Source: Gavia stellata (Eukaryota; Chordata; Aves; Gaviiformes; Gaviidae). Taken from it: a stretch of DNA of 64,000 nucleotides. Each line of letters begins with the position of its first letter. Position 1 is the stretch's first letter. The DNA lies in NCBI RefSeq assembly GCF_030936135.1, contig NC_082595.1, positions 21,713,930 to 21,777,929 on the forward strand. Direction: 5' to 3'. Under the pieces are notes generated by a model that saw only the letters and a list, made by a program, of their open reading frames with translations, made no database searches and was not told the origin of the DNA. The translations under genes were made by a program, and so were the position numbers. Positions 13,111-26,700 of the stretch are shown one piece after another.

Positions 13111-16100
13111 ATTGATAAAAGGCTTCTTTACATAACCTCTTATTCATAACCTTTTCTTTTTAAAATCTTTCTAATTAACAACATATTTAATTGCAACATC
13201 AGCAAAATGTTGACAAAATTAACTTTTTGCAGTATCAGTTTGCAGTACCTATTTTGACAGCAACAGCTTCTGAAAGATGTTTCAAAGTTGTCAGCTTGGT
13301 CTCGTGAGAACAAAATTTAGGCAAAATCTCATTTAGCATCAGTGCTTGCTTATGCTATTGTTGCAAACACAAATGCCTCCAGGTGTTAAAGACAGGATAA
13401 CTCAGTTACTAGCTGTAGCTAGGGATTCCAGCAAGCTGTAGTTCCCCATGACATCTACAGGCTTGTGAGTTTTGTAAATCTTTTTGGAAGATGTTATTTC
13501 CGAAGGAAATACAGGGAACTGAGACGTCTTCCAAAGTTAGTGACTCCAGCTCTCATAGAAATGGCCAAATGTGTGGGCAACAGTTTGATATAGGAGAAGT
13601 CAGTGGATGAACAGACCAAGGGTAAAGCAAGACTGGATGACCAGTGAGGTTAAGGAGACAAAGGCTTGAGATGACAAATGCTGGTAATGTTCTTTGAAAA
13701 GGCAACTGATAAAGAAGGGGCAAATACAGATTCAGAAAAAGTCAAAATAATAGAAAAATAGCCCCAAGAGTTATTCTGGAATTGATGCAGATCGAGCTAT
13801 TTACTATTTATATACTTCTTTAAAAAGACTAAACTAAAACACTGGAGTATGCTTTTGGGGATATAAAACATCCAATAGGCTCCTCCATTGCAGTGCAATT
13901 TTATGATGTTTCCGAATTTAGTCATTTTAGCAACTATGGGCTCAGAAAGTTGCTACTGTGCTTAACTAAAGATCAGAAGTTGGCAACACGTTATTCCAGA
14001 TGGCTTTTAGACAGATCCAGGGCACCCAGATAGAGCTGAAGAGTGTTTGGTGAACATATGGGTGAGTGAGTTGCTCCTAGATTTTGCAAGACGTTGACAG
14101 CATCACACTTCTGGCAAAACACAAATTACTTGTTCCCATTTATAAGAAATGAAAGCCTCAACAAGTGTTTGTCTTGGATGACAGAGACTAGAATGTGCAC
14201 CAAAGAATTTCCTAGTAGTATCTATAGCTGAGGTAGAACAAATCCTACAACTTAGGGACAGAAACATAAAACAATGAAACCCCACAGCTGGAGTGCTGGA
14301 GCTGGAATTTGGCCAGGACTTGCAGATGTAATGATAATCATATCTCCTTCTAAGGGCTGCAACTCAGTGTGTCAGTGTTACAATTTGGTCTTCAAGTGCA
14401 ATTCAAAGTGCTAACTGATTCATAACTACCATGTCTTTCATCCTCCAGGGACAAGTCAAAACTTGACATCACAGGAAGGTGTGGTTCCTTGGTCTGAGGG
14501 TAATCAAAGATAGCTTTAGAGGACTCTGAGAGTTAATACCTGAGCAGATGGCCGGTGGTAGTAACAGATTTTAGGTCTTATTCCCTTAGAGCATACAGTG
14601 CTTTACACATGGCACATGTGTATCTTTTGCTGGTACTAGCATAATAAGTTCTGTATGCAAGTACAGAGTAGCAAAGTCTAGAATAAAATTAAGGAAGAGT
14701 AAAATGTGCCTCCCACATTTTAGGCACATGTGAGGGACAGGATTTTTCCATGTGTATCAACAAACTTGTCCAAGTACTACAACGAAAGGAATGTAAATTC
14801 CTGTTGATAAGGCCAAAAACTGACAGCAAGGAGTCTTTATAAATAATCCAGTGCTGAGACTCCTACCTTCAGTTTGCATGGGGACATCTGTGCACCTGGA
14901 GGATGCATATGCAGAAGGAAAAGGATTCCTAGCTGGTCCTCGCCCCAGGCTAGGGGCCCAGCCAGCTCAAGGTCTCCCCACCTCTTCAGCTGCCCTGTAG
15001 CAAGGCCTGTATGGAGGTGTTTGCCCTCTTGCCCCAGCCCACACCTGCAAGCAATTAGCTGTGGTCCACAACCACTGGAGTGCAGGTCTCAGACCCTGGT
15101 CCAGAGCCGCCTTCGTGCATCCATTCAGAGGAACTCACTTACCATCAGCAGTCAACACACCCCAGCTCGAGTGAAAGCTGCTTCTACTGCTGAAATGGTC
15201 AACTGAAAAGACAGACGAGGAACCCTGACAGAAGACTGCTGATGGGTAGGGTCCTACAGTTCAGTAAGCAAATCTCATTATTACAGCAGTGAAGTAACCA
15301 TGCTAGTAGCTGTACCCTGTATCACTTCAGCTCTGTTTTAAACACAAAATAGTGGATGGCTCTCCAGAGGAAACGAGAAGAACCAAGCATCCAGTCGCCT
15401 GTTTGCAGAAGCCCAGCAAAGTCCAAATTTCTGGGTAATTCAACTACACTGTCTTGCTGCCAAGTGCCTGAACACTGCTTAATGATGAAGGGTAATTACA
15501 GCTGCATCCTAGTGACAGATGCATTTTGTTGTAGAGAGACAGCTTAGGAGCAATTGAACAGTTTTCTAGTAAACAGCATTAATAAGAGAGTGGTTGAGGA
15601 GATCCTAATAGAAGACCATGATAAACACTGCCCTTGGGAAGAAAGTGAAGTTGGAAATTTGTATTTTGAATGATGGGTAAAGGGCTAAATCTGGACTACT
15701 TGTAGAGTATTCTATAATCTTTACTAGCTGGAAATCAATAAACTAGCATTCACTGAGTTTTAACTGGCAATTTTGTTGTTCACACAGCATATATCCTTCT
15801 GTTAGTCTGCAGATCTGCTTCTCAGTTTTCAACAGACCCACTTGCTCTCCTGCTTCAAGGCAAAGGAGCCCACAGGAATGCCATCTGCGGCTTGGCAGGG
15901 AGAAGGAAGTCAATAAAAAGTGTACGTAACGCCCACTAATCAACAGTGCTATCAAGTATGATTTTATGAAGCTGAAGAATATTCAATAGCATTGCCTATT
16001 TACGTTTTAATGAACAGATCATTTTACCCCAGAGTACTGTTCACAGTCACAAAGAAAAATGAGTTTCTTACAGTCATTGCAACTATGCTGTAATATATAA

Positions 16101-16674
16101 TTTAGTCACAGTATACAATGATGGCAAATATCTCTCCTGCATATGGCATATACAATAAAACTATAAAATAAGTTACCTAATGGAAGTTTTGTCTCACCTG
16201 CACTGTTTTATCTATTTAGGATAATATTTCAGGGAACAGAGGAGAAATCATTCAAAAAGAATAATCCATTTGTGGAAATTAAGAGTATAGATTATTATAC
16301 TTGCATACAAATTACCTGCAGTAATAGGGTACAGGACACCAGTGCTCAGTACAACACTGCTTATAACTTCTAGAACAGGTATTTGAGTCCATTTCAGGCT
16401 GATGATGCCTGAGAGTTATAGAAGATCTATATAAAATGAGCCTGTAGGCTTAGCTGAAGCATTTAAACCTGTGCTTAAAACCCACCAACTCAGCTGAAAC
16501 TTTTGCTTAAGCATTCAAGCACTCCACCCAATGTACAGCTAGGGCACACCAACACTAGTGTATCATAGCAACTGGTCAAGGTAATTTCGAAGAATTCTGA
16601 ATTTAGAGAATGTTTTGGTTTGCTTTTATTTCCTAGCTACCTGTAAAGATTGGCTTTTTGCCTTGCTTTTGACG

Positions 16675-16740
16675 ATGCTTCAATAGCTATGAATAGGAGC
16701 TTTATTGCCTATGCTTCATTAACTATGAATTGGAGCTTTA
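16675..16740 (+). repeat. Imperfect tandem duplication, 36-base period
   Basis: Two 30-base copies (16675-16704 and 16711-16740) both begin ATGCTTCA and end GGAGCTTTA. They differ at three positions and are separated by six bases. This is a local two-copy duplication with no evident coding or mobile-element context. Confidence 0.85.
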
Positions 16741-19655
16741 AATCTCAAAGGGATGACAATCCAGCATTTACTAAGCACTAAAATCAAATTAAAATACTGT
16801 CCTAGAAAAAAACAATAAAACTAGTATTGCATTGTCTGACAACATTACTGCAAAGTCCAAAAGGACTTATTCAACAAGTACTATCTAAATTGCCAGAAGC
16901 AAAAAATTTTCTTGCTAATTACATGGTTCTACTGAGCATTTTCAAGAATACAATTTTTCATTTTGTTATTTTTCTAGAGAACTGGAAAAATGTGCGTAAT
17001 AGTGGGAGCTACCCTGCTGGGATGGGTAAGTAAACAAATTTTGGCAGACTAGGCTGTTTATTCTACTTCTTATTATAGTAAGATAATTGCAAGTCTTGCT
17101 AAGGGTGAAGAATAAAGACTTTCAGAGGTATTCAGTAGATTTTAATACCAAAGTAAGAGCGTATGAGTAAGTTTTAATGATGTTGGATAGATTCAACTTC
17201 AAAGAGTGGCATACTGAGGTCATTTAATTAAAAACTTACAGAATACATGTCTAGAATACTCTCTTGACTGGTTATTAGTCATGGTAACATGTAGATAGCC
17301 AGTCTGCAAACCAACGACAAGAGTCTTCCTGAAACAAACCAGTGACAAAAATGCTAATGGTTGAAAAATTCAGTGAGAAGGAAGCTATTTTTCATTGGAA
17401 AGAGAAGAGGCTCATCAGTCAACCTTTGGCTACTTTTGCGCGTATCATAGTTTTATCTGAGAAAATAACTTCTGATACGGTCCATGTATCTCAAATGCAG
17501 ACTGGAGAGCTAAAAGCCAGTTAAAAGGCTGCCTTCCCTGAGACAGAAAACAGAAAGAAGCCTGAGCAGTTGCAGTTTGGCTAGGAATGTAACTGGTGAG
17601 GTACTCTGACAGCGACCGGGAGGGTTGGACATATACTGCAAACCAGAAGGGTACATGCAAGTGTTCGAGCTGTGACAGATGTGTCTCTCATCCTACTAAC
17701 TGGGGAAGGAGACTAGTGTATTTTTAAAAGCAAGATGTCCTCTCTCAATTTTACCTACAGGCGCTCTCCTAGCTACAGCACTCATCCACTTCATCCTAAG
17801 CAGATGCTCTGACTTTCTCTCATTTCTTCCAAAAGTTTTGCTTTTAAAAGGTGCTCTTGGATGAAGGCTCTTATGTGCAAAATCATAACAGTGTCTCCAA
17901 AGGGCTGTTTTCTGTTGCTTCCTGAGCAGCACAGTGGAGTCGGCATCCTGTAGAGCACCTGGTGGGAGCAGGGACAGGCTGAAGGCAACTGGGAAGAGGG
18001 GCATGGCACAACTATATAGAGACACGGATTATGCAGTGCTGCATGCAGCAGTAGCTAGAGAAAATGGATTTCTATTAAAGAAAAGGAAAAGGCTAGGAGA
18101 ATGAGGTGCTAAGGGAGATTAGTGCTTACGGCAAGATCTCTCCCCTATTCCGAGGCTGAGAATGGTTAGACACAATGAAGGAGCAGCAGAGAAGTAGTGT
18201 GAGAAGAGATGTAGAGGTAGCCTAGAAGTAAAGGTTGTCCTGTGCAATGTAGCAACTGACGGTCAAGTATGCATGCAAGATAGAAGATTGGAGTGTAATA
18301 TCATCTGCTTAAAAACGAATGCAGTTCCTCCTGCTGAGCAGGTCCGTAGCTGGATTAACAAATTTTGTGCGCCCCCACCTCCCACGTGCCTGACAGCCAG
18401 GCAAAGAGCACAGTGCTTGGCTGAACCTTTGCCGATGCACAAGCATCTCGAAGAGTTAAAAGTTGAGTTCCAGCAGATGGTGGCTTTGTGTCACGCAAGG
18501 TCTTGGAAGAGGTATAAATCAGGGAACAATAAAACCAAAATATATCTGTGAAATGTTCATCAACAAACACGTCGAACCAGATTATGTTTATCCAGAGAAG
18601 GGTTGGTACATCAAACAGCAGCTTGGCTGTCTGAGGAGGACTGCTTGTTGAGTGTGGGGTCTTTGGAGGCCTTCTTTGTGGGAGACAACAAAAATTGTCT
18701 GGAAGAAAATATGATGAAGTGCTATTTTCAAACAGCTCAGTGACTCCACAGAAGCCATTTGTGGCTATGATTTCTTTCATATTATTTTACTGCATTTTTC
18801 TGTTTCAACAAAAACGTATGTTGTGTGTCTGCATGTGGTGAACTGCAGATGTGCTGGAGAGGAGGAGAAGTTCATTTGAGACTTACATGTTGAAAAACTT
18901 CATGCAGTGTGAACTTATTTTCTCTTTAAACTAAACATATATTTGTGTACATTAAAAAAGTGCTGATTTTAACTGTTTTTGTTTCTGATCTGGGAACTCA
19001 AAGGGCATCTGAACAAATTTTTGCTCTTACTGAGCTATTATTACACCTTAGAGACCTGAACGGTTCCAGTGTGTGAATTTGAAGGTAATTTGACAAGACA
19101 TGTGGAATCCAAGGTAGCAGAAGTGTAGATAGAGGCTTATTTTCTTGCAGAAAAAAAAAGGTTCAGAGTACAACCCGACCTGAAATGCCGACTCAGCAAT
19201 AAGGTGCCACAAAAATTTCTTTCCAAACATTGTGGCATCTGTTAATGCCAGGAAACCTCACAGAAGTTAAAGAATGTGATTGAGATGTTCAAAGTAAGAT
19301 CCTGAATGCTACTTCAAGCTCTGGTGATGACAGTTCCTGGTATGTCTGTGCAGGAAAAGAAAAGTATCATTGTTATACGGGTAGGTCTACCTTGCCAGCA
19401 AAATCCAGTAGCATGGGTGACAATAATAATGAAGACTCAAAAGTTTGACACATTAGCACGTGCCAGCAACTACACTAAAAACTCTCCAAGAATCCTGGCC
19501 ATGTATTTTGCTTTCTAGCATGTCCCAAAGGCCAAGCCACCGATTCTTCTTGGCTGTCTTCTGTCCTTGCCTGCTGATGCTAGCCCACATCTGCTAGCAC
19601 AGCTTGCAATCACACTCCCTCATTTTGCTGTGATGCTAGTATCACAGTGAGAATA

Positions 19656-19683
19656 TTTAGATACCTAAATTTAGATATCTAAA
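19656..19683. repeat. Two adjacent 14-mer dyads
   Basis: TTTAGATACCTAAA at 19656-19669 is followed directly by TTTAGATATCTAAA at 19670-19683. The second copy is a perfect palindrome; the first differs from it at one base. It could be a paired protein-binding site or a chance product of AT-rich sequence. Confidence 0.8.
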
Positions 19684-20445
19684 AGAGGGAAAAGGATTTT
19701 CATTTCAGTTTGATGGTTATCTGAACTGACTGCCATACTCTGGAAAATGAATCACGGGTGCTCATTTTGGTGGCTGGCAGCTGCACATTCCCACACTCTT
19801 TCCATGTATCTCTGTCTCAGAACATGCTCTCTGTAATCACTGGGTGGCCGGTGACATTGGTAAATGAAAAGAGTATTTCAGACTGAGTACACAGAGATGA
19901 GGAGGTGTAATGCAAATGGATAATTTAGAAATAAAAACTAGGTAGTTGTTCTAAAGTAATAGTTATGATTTATCATCTGTAAAATTCTCTCACCACATAT
20001 AAACCAAGGAGTGTTTTGGAACACCTGCGCTCTGCTGTTAGAAGCTCATTTGAGCTGGAAAATTCTTCCTCTAGAGGCAATTTATTACCCATATAACGGA
20101 TGCTATTCTGTTGAATATGTGGCATACTGAGGTTTGGCTACCAGTTTCACTCTTTCAACACAAAGTGAAAATATGGAGCTTGTGGGTTTGGAAGAATTTA
20201 TCTTATTGATATGGAAAACTGAGAATTTAACTTGCAAATTCTTTGATTAACTCCTGATTCTGTTTATGCAGGAAAAAGGCTGTTCATGTTGGAAATGAAG
20301 TTCAAATGCATTCAGTAACAAACTCCCACCTTCAGAGGCAGCTCTTGTTTCACCTTTTGATGGGACACCATTCCCTGAGCAAAAAGTCTATCTTTCAATA
20401 GGCTGTTATCATGATTTTACGTATTTAAAATTTTACAAAGTTATA

Positions 20446-20492
20446 TATTTTACAAATGGGAAAAGTCAAGGTCTGAGAGGCAAAATGGGAAC
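20446..20492 (+). repeat. Possible ancient MIR-like SINE remnant
   Basis: TTTTACAAATGGGAAAAGTC followed by AAGGTCTGAGAGGCAAAATG resembles the MIR segment 'ATTTTACAGATGGGAAACTGAGGC...AGAGAGGTTAAGTG'. The match covers only about 45 bases and both ends are uncertain. If real, it is a relic predating the bird-mammal split. Confidence 0.35.
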
Positions 20493-21890
20493 ATTTTCTC
20501 TTATTGATGTGGTTTTAAATTGTTGAGAACAATTAAGAATGCAGCAACTCTGAAAAAAAGCACATTGAACTGTATACCCTGAATCAGGTTAAGTCACTTG
20601 ATTTTTCTATGAATGACTTGCAGTATATTTCCACACTTCTAGAACACACTTCTCTGGAGTGTGTGCCTACCAATCTGACTGATGTACAAGATTAGAGAAA
20701 CTCTAAAACTAGAAATCTAATCGCTTCATCTTTCCTTCCTAAATCTTCTTTATCTGAAATGGTATTTTTGTTTCATTTTGTATTTTAATTTCAGTAAGCA
20801 CAGGAAGACTGGTATGACTGTGATCATTTTGTGTATAGGATTGCTAAGGAATTACCATACTAGACTGCTCACGTCCATCTGGTATCTGATGATTCAAAAA
20901 TATATACAAGAAATTCTGAAATGGCTAATCACAAAGTGAAATACATTCCTGTTGTGGAGCTGTCACCAGTGTTCGAACTTCAAATGTTTTGAAGTGATCA
21001 GAATTTTATATTCCTTGTTCTAGTTCACCTCAAAATGATAATGACAAAGATGCTTCTATTATACATTCCACAGTGGTTTGACCACTTAATCATAGCAGGT
21101 TTGATACTGTTCTTAGTTTTGAACCGGACTAGAGTATGCTTGTGAATCTTTCTCTTTTTTAGTGTAATGTAAGGTTTGCTTTGTTTTAACTGTGAATTAA
21201 TAGGAGTTAGGAAACAAAACCATGGCTAAAAGTACATCAGCTTGATACTTCCCTGGTGTGGATAACTGTAGCTCAGACAAGTTTTTGTCTTGAGGCCAAT
21301 CACCTATCAGTCCTAAAGGAAGGACTAGATTTGTGTGTTGTCTCCTTACCTCCTCCTTTGTACGTTCGTATTTGGATTAATGTCTTTACAAGTGTTCTAG
21401 GAAAGTGTCAGATCTGCAAAGACAAAGAGCAGGTATTGCTATTTTTGCTGTGAAGCTTAAGTTTATATAATGGAGGATGACAGGCTGCTTGTGCAAGTGT
21501 AGTGGTGCAAGTAAGCAAAGTGGAAGGAAATACCTCAGAAGCCTACACCAGGCCTTGCAGAGGATAAAATTAGCCACAAAAGGTCTGGAGAAAAAATTTA
21601 TGGGCTCTTGGGGGTAAGGGTTGAACTGGACATTGGTGTATTCATACAGTTATTAAGGCCAATACTAAAAAACCACTAGCCCGAAGGGCAGGCATGTGAT
21701 GACATGGAAGTGGTTTATCAGAATTGTATTGTTCTGTAAACAAAGTCGTGTATCTCAGATTTCACACTGACTGCTTCGGATGTGGCCTTTCAACTAAAGT
21801 ACAAACCCTGTTAGTATGTAAGAGACAAGTTGCACTTCAAGAGCTGTTTATCAAACAAATACAAAATGCCAAAGCTATAGGTTTGTTTTG

Positions 21891-21905
21891 CCTTTTTTTT
21901 TTTTT
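21891..21905 (+). repeat. Poly-T tract
   Basis: An uninterrupted run of about 15 T. It has no adjacent retroposed sequence that I can recognise, so I treat it as simple sequence. Confidence 0.8.
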
Positions 21906-22819
21906 CTTGTTTAATGTTGCATTTACAATGTGAATTTCATGTTGACTATATGGATACTCTGTCATTCATATTTGGATTATTCAGGTCCTTTTCCAAGGCT
22001 TATTATCAAAGCAATTGCAAAAATTACATTTGCTCCCAGCTAAGGTGACTGCCCCATTCCTGTCACTGAGAGTCTCTAATCACTGGCTTCCAAAAACTTC
22101 AGTCTGCAGATAATAAAAAGAAAGAGAGACAAAGATATAAACAGCAGGGTTCCCCCTTCCATACAAGCCTCTATCTGTTCCCTGGTTTAGACAGGAGTGG
22201 CGAGAATTGGGTCTGTCTGGATTTTTCTCCTCCACCCTCCAGTTCTTATTTTAGTTTCTTTCATCAGCTGTGCAATTGAAAACACTCTTGTCCCAGGCTC
22301 TCAGCACTGACAACAGGAGGTATGAGAATCCTAACACATGATAATGCCAATTAAATCTCTATCCTGTATCATTACCTCATCCATCTTTAAGTCGCTCTTT
22401 CCCTCTGGGCTGTAGGTTCAGAAGACATCGTCTCACTGCATGGAGCTTCTGGCATGAAGTAGTTCCAAGACCTATTTGGGGCTGGAACCACAGCACTGCT
22501 CTGGGGACGGCAACTGGAGCCACCCCGTGGGGGGACACCTCCTCATGCCTGAGGTAGACAGCGAGTGACTTTGTTTTTCTCCACACTACATTGCTTTTTC
22601 TGTTGCTGTTCGACTCTGCTCTCCCGCTCCCTCGATTAGGGCTGCCTTTGCAGTCCTAACCCATTTGCACACTATTTTGGGTCTGGAAGTGGCATTACCC
22701 TGACTTCCACCACTAGCCTTGATGGGTGCAGAGCACTCATCCAGGCACCAGCAATTCCTCCAAGGTTTGGACACACAGTAAATATTGTACATTTGGGATC
22801 AGTTTGGGATCAATATACA

Positions 22820-22905
22820 AAATGGCTAAATGATTTATCCCAGGTCACCAAAGAAGCTGATGGCACAGTGGGGGCTTAAACCCCCAATTCCCACATCCTA
22901 GGTTG
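22820..22905 (+). repeat. Possible ancient MIR-like SINE remnant
   Basis: TTTATCCCAGGTCACCAAAG, then GATGGCACAGTGGGGGCTTA, then AACCCCCAATTCCCACATCC follows the word order of the MIR core region (CCAAGGTCACACAG, GTGGCAGAGCTGGGATTCGAACCC, TCTGACTCC). This is the best of the SINE-like candidates, because three separate words fall in the right order and at about the right spacing. It remains a resemblance judged by eye. Confidence 0.45.
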
Positions 22906-23636
22906 CTTCCATAACCTACTTGATGATTTCTCCCTCTTCTGTCCTCACATTATTGTTGGGAAGGAAGTGGTGCTGGGGCTGCTCTTCTGCCTTACTCATG
23001 TGATGGTTGTTCCCTCCCTACAACCCCACCATCGCCTCATGTACCACCATGCAGGGCAGAGCTTTACCTTAAATAAACTTCTTGGCATTTAGTGAGTAAA
23101 TCTCTTTGATCATCTTACAGTACTCTTATGCAATGACATCTAAGTTGGTACACATTTTTTCTCTTATGAGCTTACCTCCAGGAAGATGAGAAACCACAAG
23201 GAATCTGAGTGCTTTGAACACAGGCTTTGGGTGGAATTCCTACCCTCTCCCTTGGTAAATCCTTGGAAACAAAGTTATTTTCAGATGTTCAGATCTGATG
23301 AATCTTTTCATCAGGTTGCTGAGATCATGAATAATAGCTTTATTGATGAGAAACGTTGTTGATTGCCTGTTCAGCAGTGAGGAAAAGTATGATGGCACTA
23401 TTTTTTGGCCAGATCTTTCAGACTTTTTTTTCCTCACCATGAAACCTTCAGGCTTCCCTCTAGTACACATGAGCGAATTAACTGTGCAGCTCTTTGCCAC
23501 TGCCAAGATCCTTCTTATCCTGCTCTGTAGATGAAAGGACGAGGAATCTGTGGATCTGCTTTGCATCTCTCACTGCAGGCAAATGCCCCCTTTATCACCA
23601 AGAAACACACCAAGACGCAGTTAAGATATAAGGCAC

Positions 23637-23710
23637 AGACTTGCTGTGTTCAAGCTCAGGTCAGAGCTCAGTAGGAAGTCGGCAGCTGGATCTAAACCTC
23701 ATGACCACTT
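23637..23710 (+). repeat. Possible ancient MIR-like SINE remnant
   Basis: ACTTGCTGTGTTCAAGCTCA, AGTCGGCAGCTGGATCTAAA and CCTCATGACC recall the same MIR core segment as the candidate about 0.8 kb to the left. This copy is weaker, and its relation to the other is unclear. Confidence 0.28.
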
Positions 23711-26700
23711 GACGCAGACAGGCAGTATTTTAGCCCTGAACATACTAAGCTACTGTGACACTGGCATGTGTGCCTATTTTTGGTGTCACTGTTACCAAGC
23801 TAGTAAATGCAATTGCGAGTCTTAGGTCTTGAGCTGGACTTTAAATTCCACAGGTAAATACCACACTTGCAAAAGCTGCATCTTTGGGTATTGAACTAGT
23901 CTTCTCACAGGGGCTGGAAGGTTAGCATTTTCAGGAGGTCCTGTAAATCGAGTCATTCGAAGTACCTTAAATGTGGTGGCATCTGTACTTAGTAGGCACT
24001 TTTCAAAATTTGTGCCACGGTCTTATTTTGAGAAAGTAATGTTTGATCCACTGTAAAGTTAGTGGCATGCATAACATTTAATGCAGACAAGGGGCTGGGC
24101 TGAAGACTTCTTAATACTAAAAAGACTTAATTTGCACCCAGCAGAGGCAAAGTGAGGCCCCATTTCTACCTCTGCTCCTATGTCAGTCGGCTATTTACTT
24201 CCAATAGCATTGCTTGGGTCTGCAAGCTCTATTCAAAATGAATAAGGATAACAGAAACTAATCCACTAATAATGTTTTGGACTTAAGAGTATGAACTTTC
24301 AAAAGTAATTCATGTGTGATTACAATCCATGCAGCCCCAATATTTTTGATCTTGTACATTATATATGAGAGACCATTATGGTGGGCTTACTGGAGCTGAA
24401 ATCTAACATGACTTACGATGAGAAAAGCTCTTTTAAAAAGTTATGGAAGCTACTCCACACTTTTCTATGGATTTCCCTTTAAAACTGCTGTTCTGTTGCA
24501 ACCTCATGGCCAAAAATAGCTTTGCTCTTTCAGAGCTTGTTCTTAATGCAAAGAATAACTCAGAAGAAGGAAAGATGGCAGCTGCTTTTAAAATACATAG
24601 CATTTGAAACTGGAAATAAACAACATATATGGGAGCTCTGGCATTACAGCATCTCGCAAAGAGGTGACATAAGGCTTTGAAAGTTGCTGAATTCTGAGGC
24701 AATAGCTGAAGTCTGCGGGAGGAGCTGAATCCTTATTTAACTGGGAATTTCTGGGTGATGGACACTGCGCTGTTTCCTGTCTGTCAGCTTCTCCCTGATT
24801 CTTTACCTTCCTCATATACATACAAGAATATCTACAGGCAAATCTGATGCAAAAAGAGACACAGCATTTTATTTTGTTTTGCTTTATTTTATTTTAAAGC
24901 AGCTTCTAAGTGGTCTTACTGAAACCAGAATAAACCTGGCTGACTTTTAAGAAAGTGTCCAGACAGTTTAGTTTCGCTATAATAGTTTAAAATAAAATCC
25001 GTAAACTAGTTTGACTGCAAGTGCAGGCTTTTGGCTGTTCTGCTGTAAGGATTGTTCTTTGCTATGTAATCTATGCTAAATGCAGCAGAGATGGTTCTGC
25101 GATTACTGAACTAGTGGGTTTCAAGAGCCCAAAACTTGTTTACGTTGAGAAGAAATGTTTCAGCAGAACTGATTTTTACCTGCTGTTTTAAAAATACTTC
25201 TTCTTGGAGCAGCAGAAAAAGAGACGTGTTGTAAAGGAAATACTCAGCAAGTCACAAAGTATTAATTGATTCCTAATTTTCTTTACTACTTTTTACCTCT
25301 GACTCTACATGCAGCTTCAATGGGTACAGACTCCAGCCTTAATAGCCAAGGTCCACTTCCTTACTGATGAAGAATCTAGCCCTACCAGCACTCCATTACA
25401 TTGAGCAGGAAAGAAAATATCCTGAAAAGTGCCCCAGCATAAGGGAACGGGAGAGTAAGTGTAAATAAAGCAGAGGCTGGGCAGACCAACAAGAAATGTT
25501 TAACATTCCACACTCCCCACAAAGGGCAGGTCAAGGAAAAGGAATGAGTGGTTGGGATGAAGCACATGCCACAGATATTTTTCAAGTACTGTTCAGCAGA
25601 GTATATCTGGTCACGTAAACATCCACAACAAACAGAACAGCCTTGTTCTTGAACATGGCAAACCTCCTGAGGTCCTTCTATATACGCAGGAGATGGGTCT
25701 CACTATGCAGGGAAGCCACAGCTGCTGAATTTGCAGTGGTGTGTTTGAATTCATAGGCACAAACAATGCTGAAAGCTGTACCCCAAGTGCCAGATGTTCT
25801 CAGATGCAACCAGTTGAACACTTGCTCACTCATGTCCTAGTCAAACCAATATACTGTCAAGCTACGTGTGCACTCAATGACTCTGGGCAGGTAGGAGGTG
25901 GAAGAAGTGAACTTGCCAAGAGCCGTAACTCAGGGTTTGGGGGAAAGCTGAAAAAAACCTTTACAACAAATGAAAGTTCCAGATGTAGTGGGCAAGATTT
26001 CTTATTCTTTCTTGTTCTCAGGTGCAATCCAAAGTAATTGCATGAAGATCAGAGTTACTAACCCTATCTTATTCCATTTACAGCTCAGGTCACTCAGGGG
26101 TTTGAATTTGTGAGGCTGTAGTCATGTAGAAGTGGTATGAGACCAAAATGAGGTTTATTTTTGGGTTATTTTAAAACTTAACCCACACAACATTTAATAG
26201 CAGTTGGCTACATAGATATGGATCTTCAGAAAGTTGCAAAACATTCAGCAGAGGTAAAATGTTTCTATGAACTAAACCTTCCTCCTTCATGAATCAGCAA
26301 CTACCCCATTCCGGGAACTGCCATGTATACATGTAGAAGCAAGAGCATGTCACTAAAATAGCTACACTCAATAGGGAAAAAATAAGCTGTACTCTGCAAA
26401 CAATGGTATGGAAAAGAGTACTGTCAAGGTCATGGATACCAATGAGGAAGACATATGTCCACTTGCTTCTCTGGAGACTATTTTGTTAACATTGTTTGCC
26501 CTGCCACGGTAGGACCACCAAGAGCTCTTGAAGGGGCAAAAGTCCTCCCCAGGTGTCCCATGAGTTCACACCATGCCCCAGCTTTTGCAGATATTCAGCA
26601 GTGGCCAGAGAGATTGCATTGGTTGGCAAAACCTTGTATTTACAGGGGAGGAGGGAGAGGTAACTGCACCAGGACTACAGATCTTGACTCTTAGGGATTG

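Noticed and set aside
18355..18780. A 141-codon - strand frame
   Set aside because: No domain or coding bias is seen, and it overlaps a shorter + strand frame. Treated as chance in non-coding DNA.
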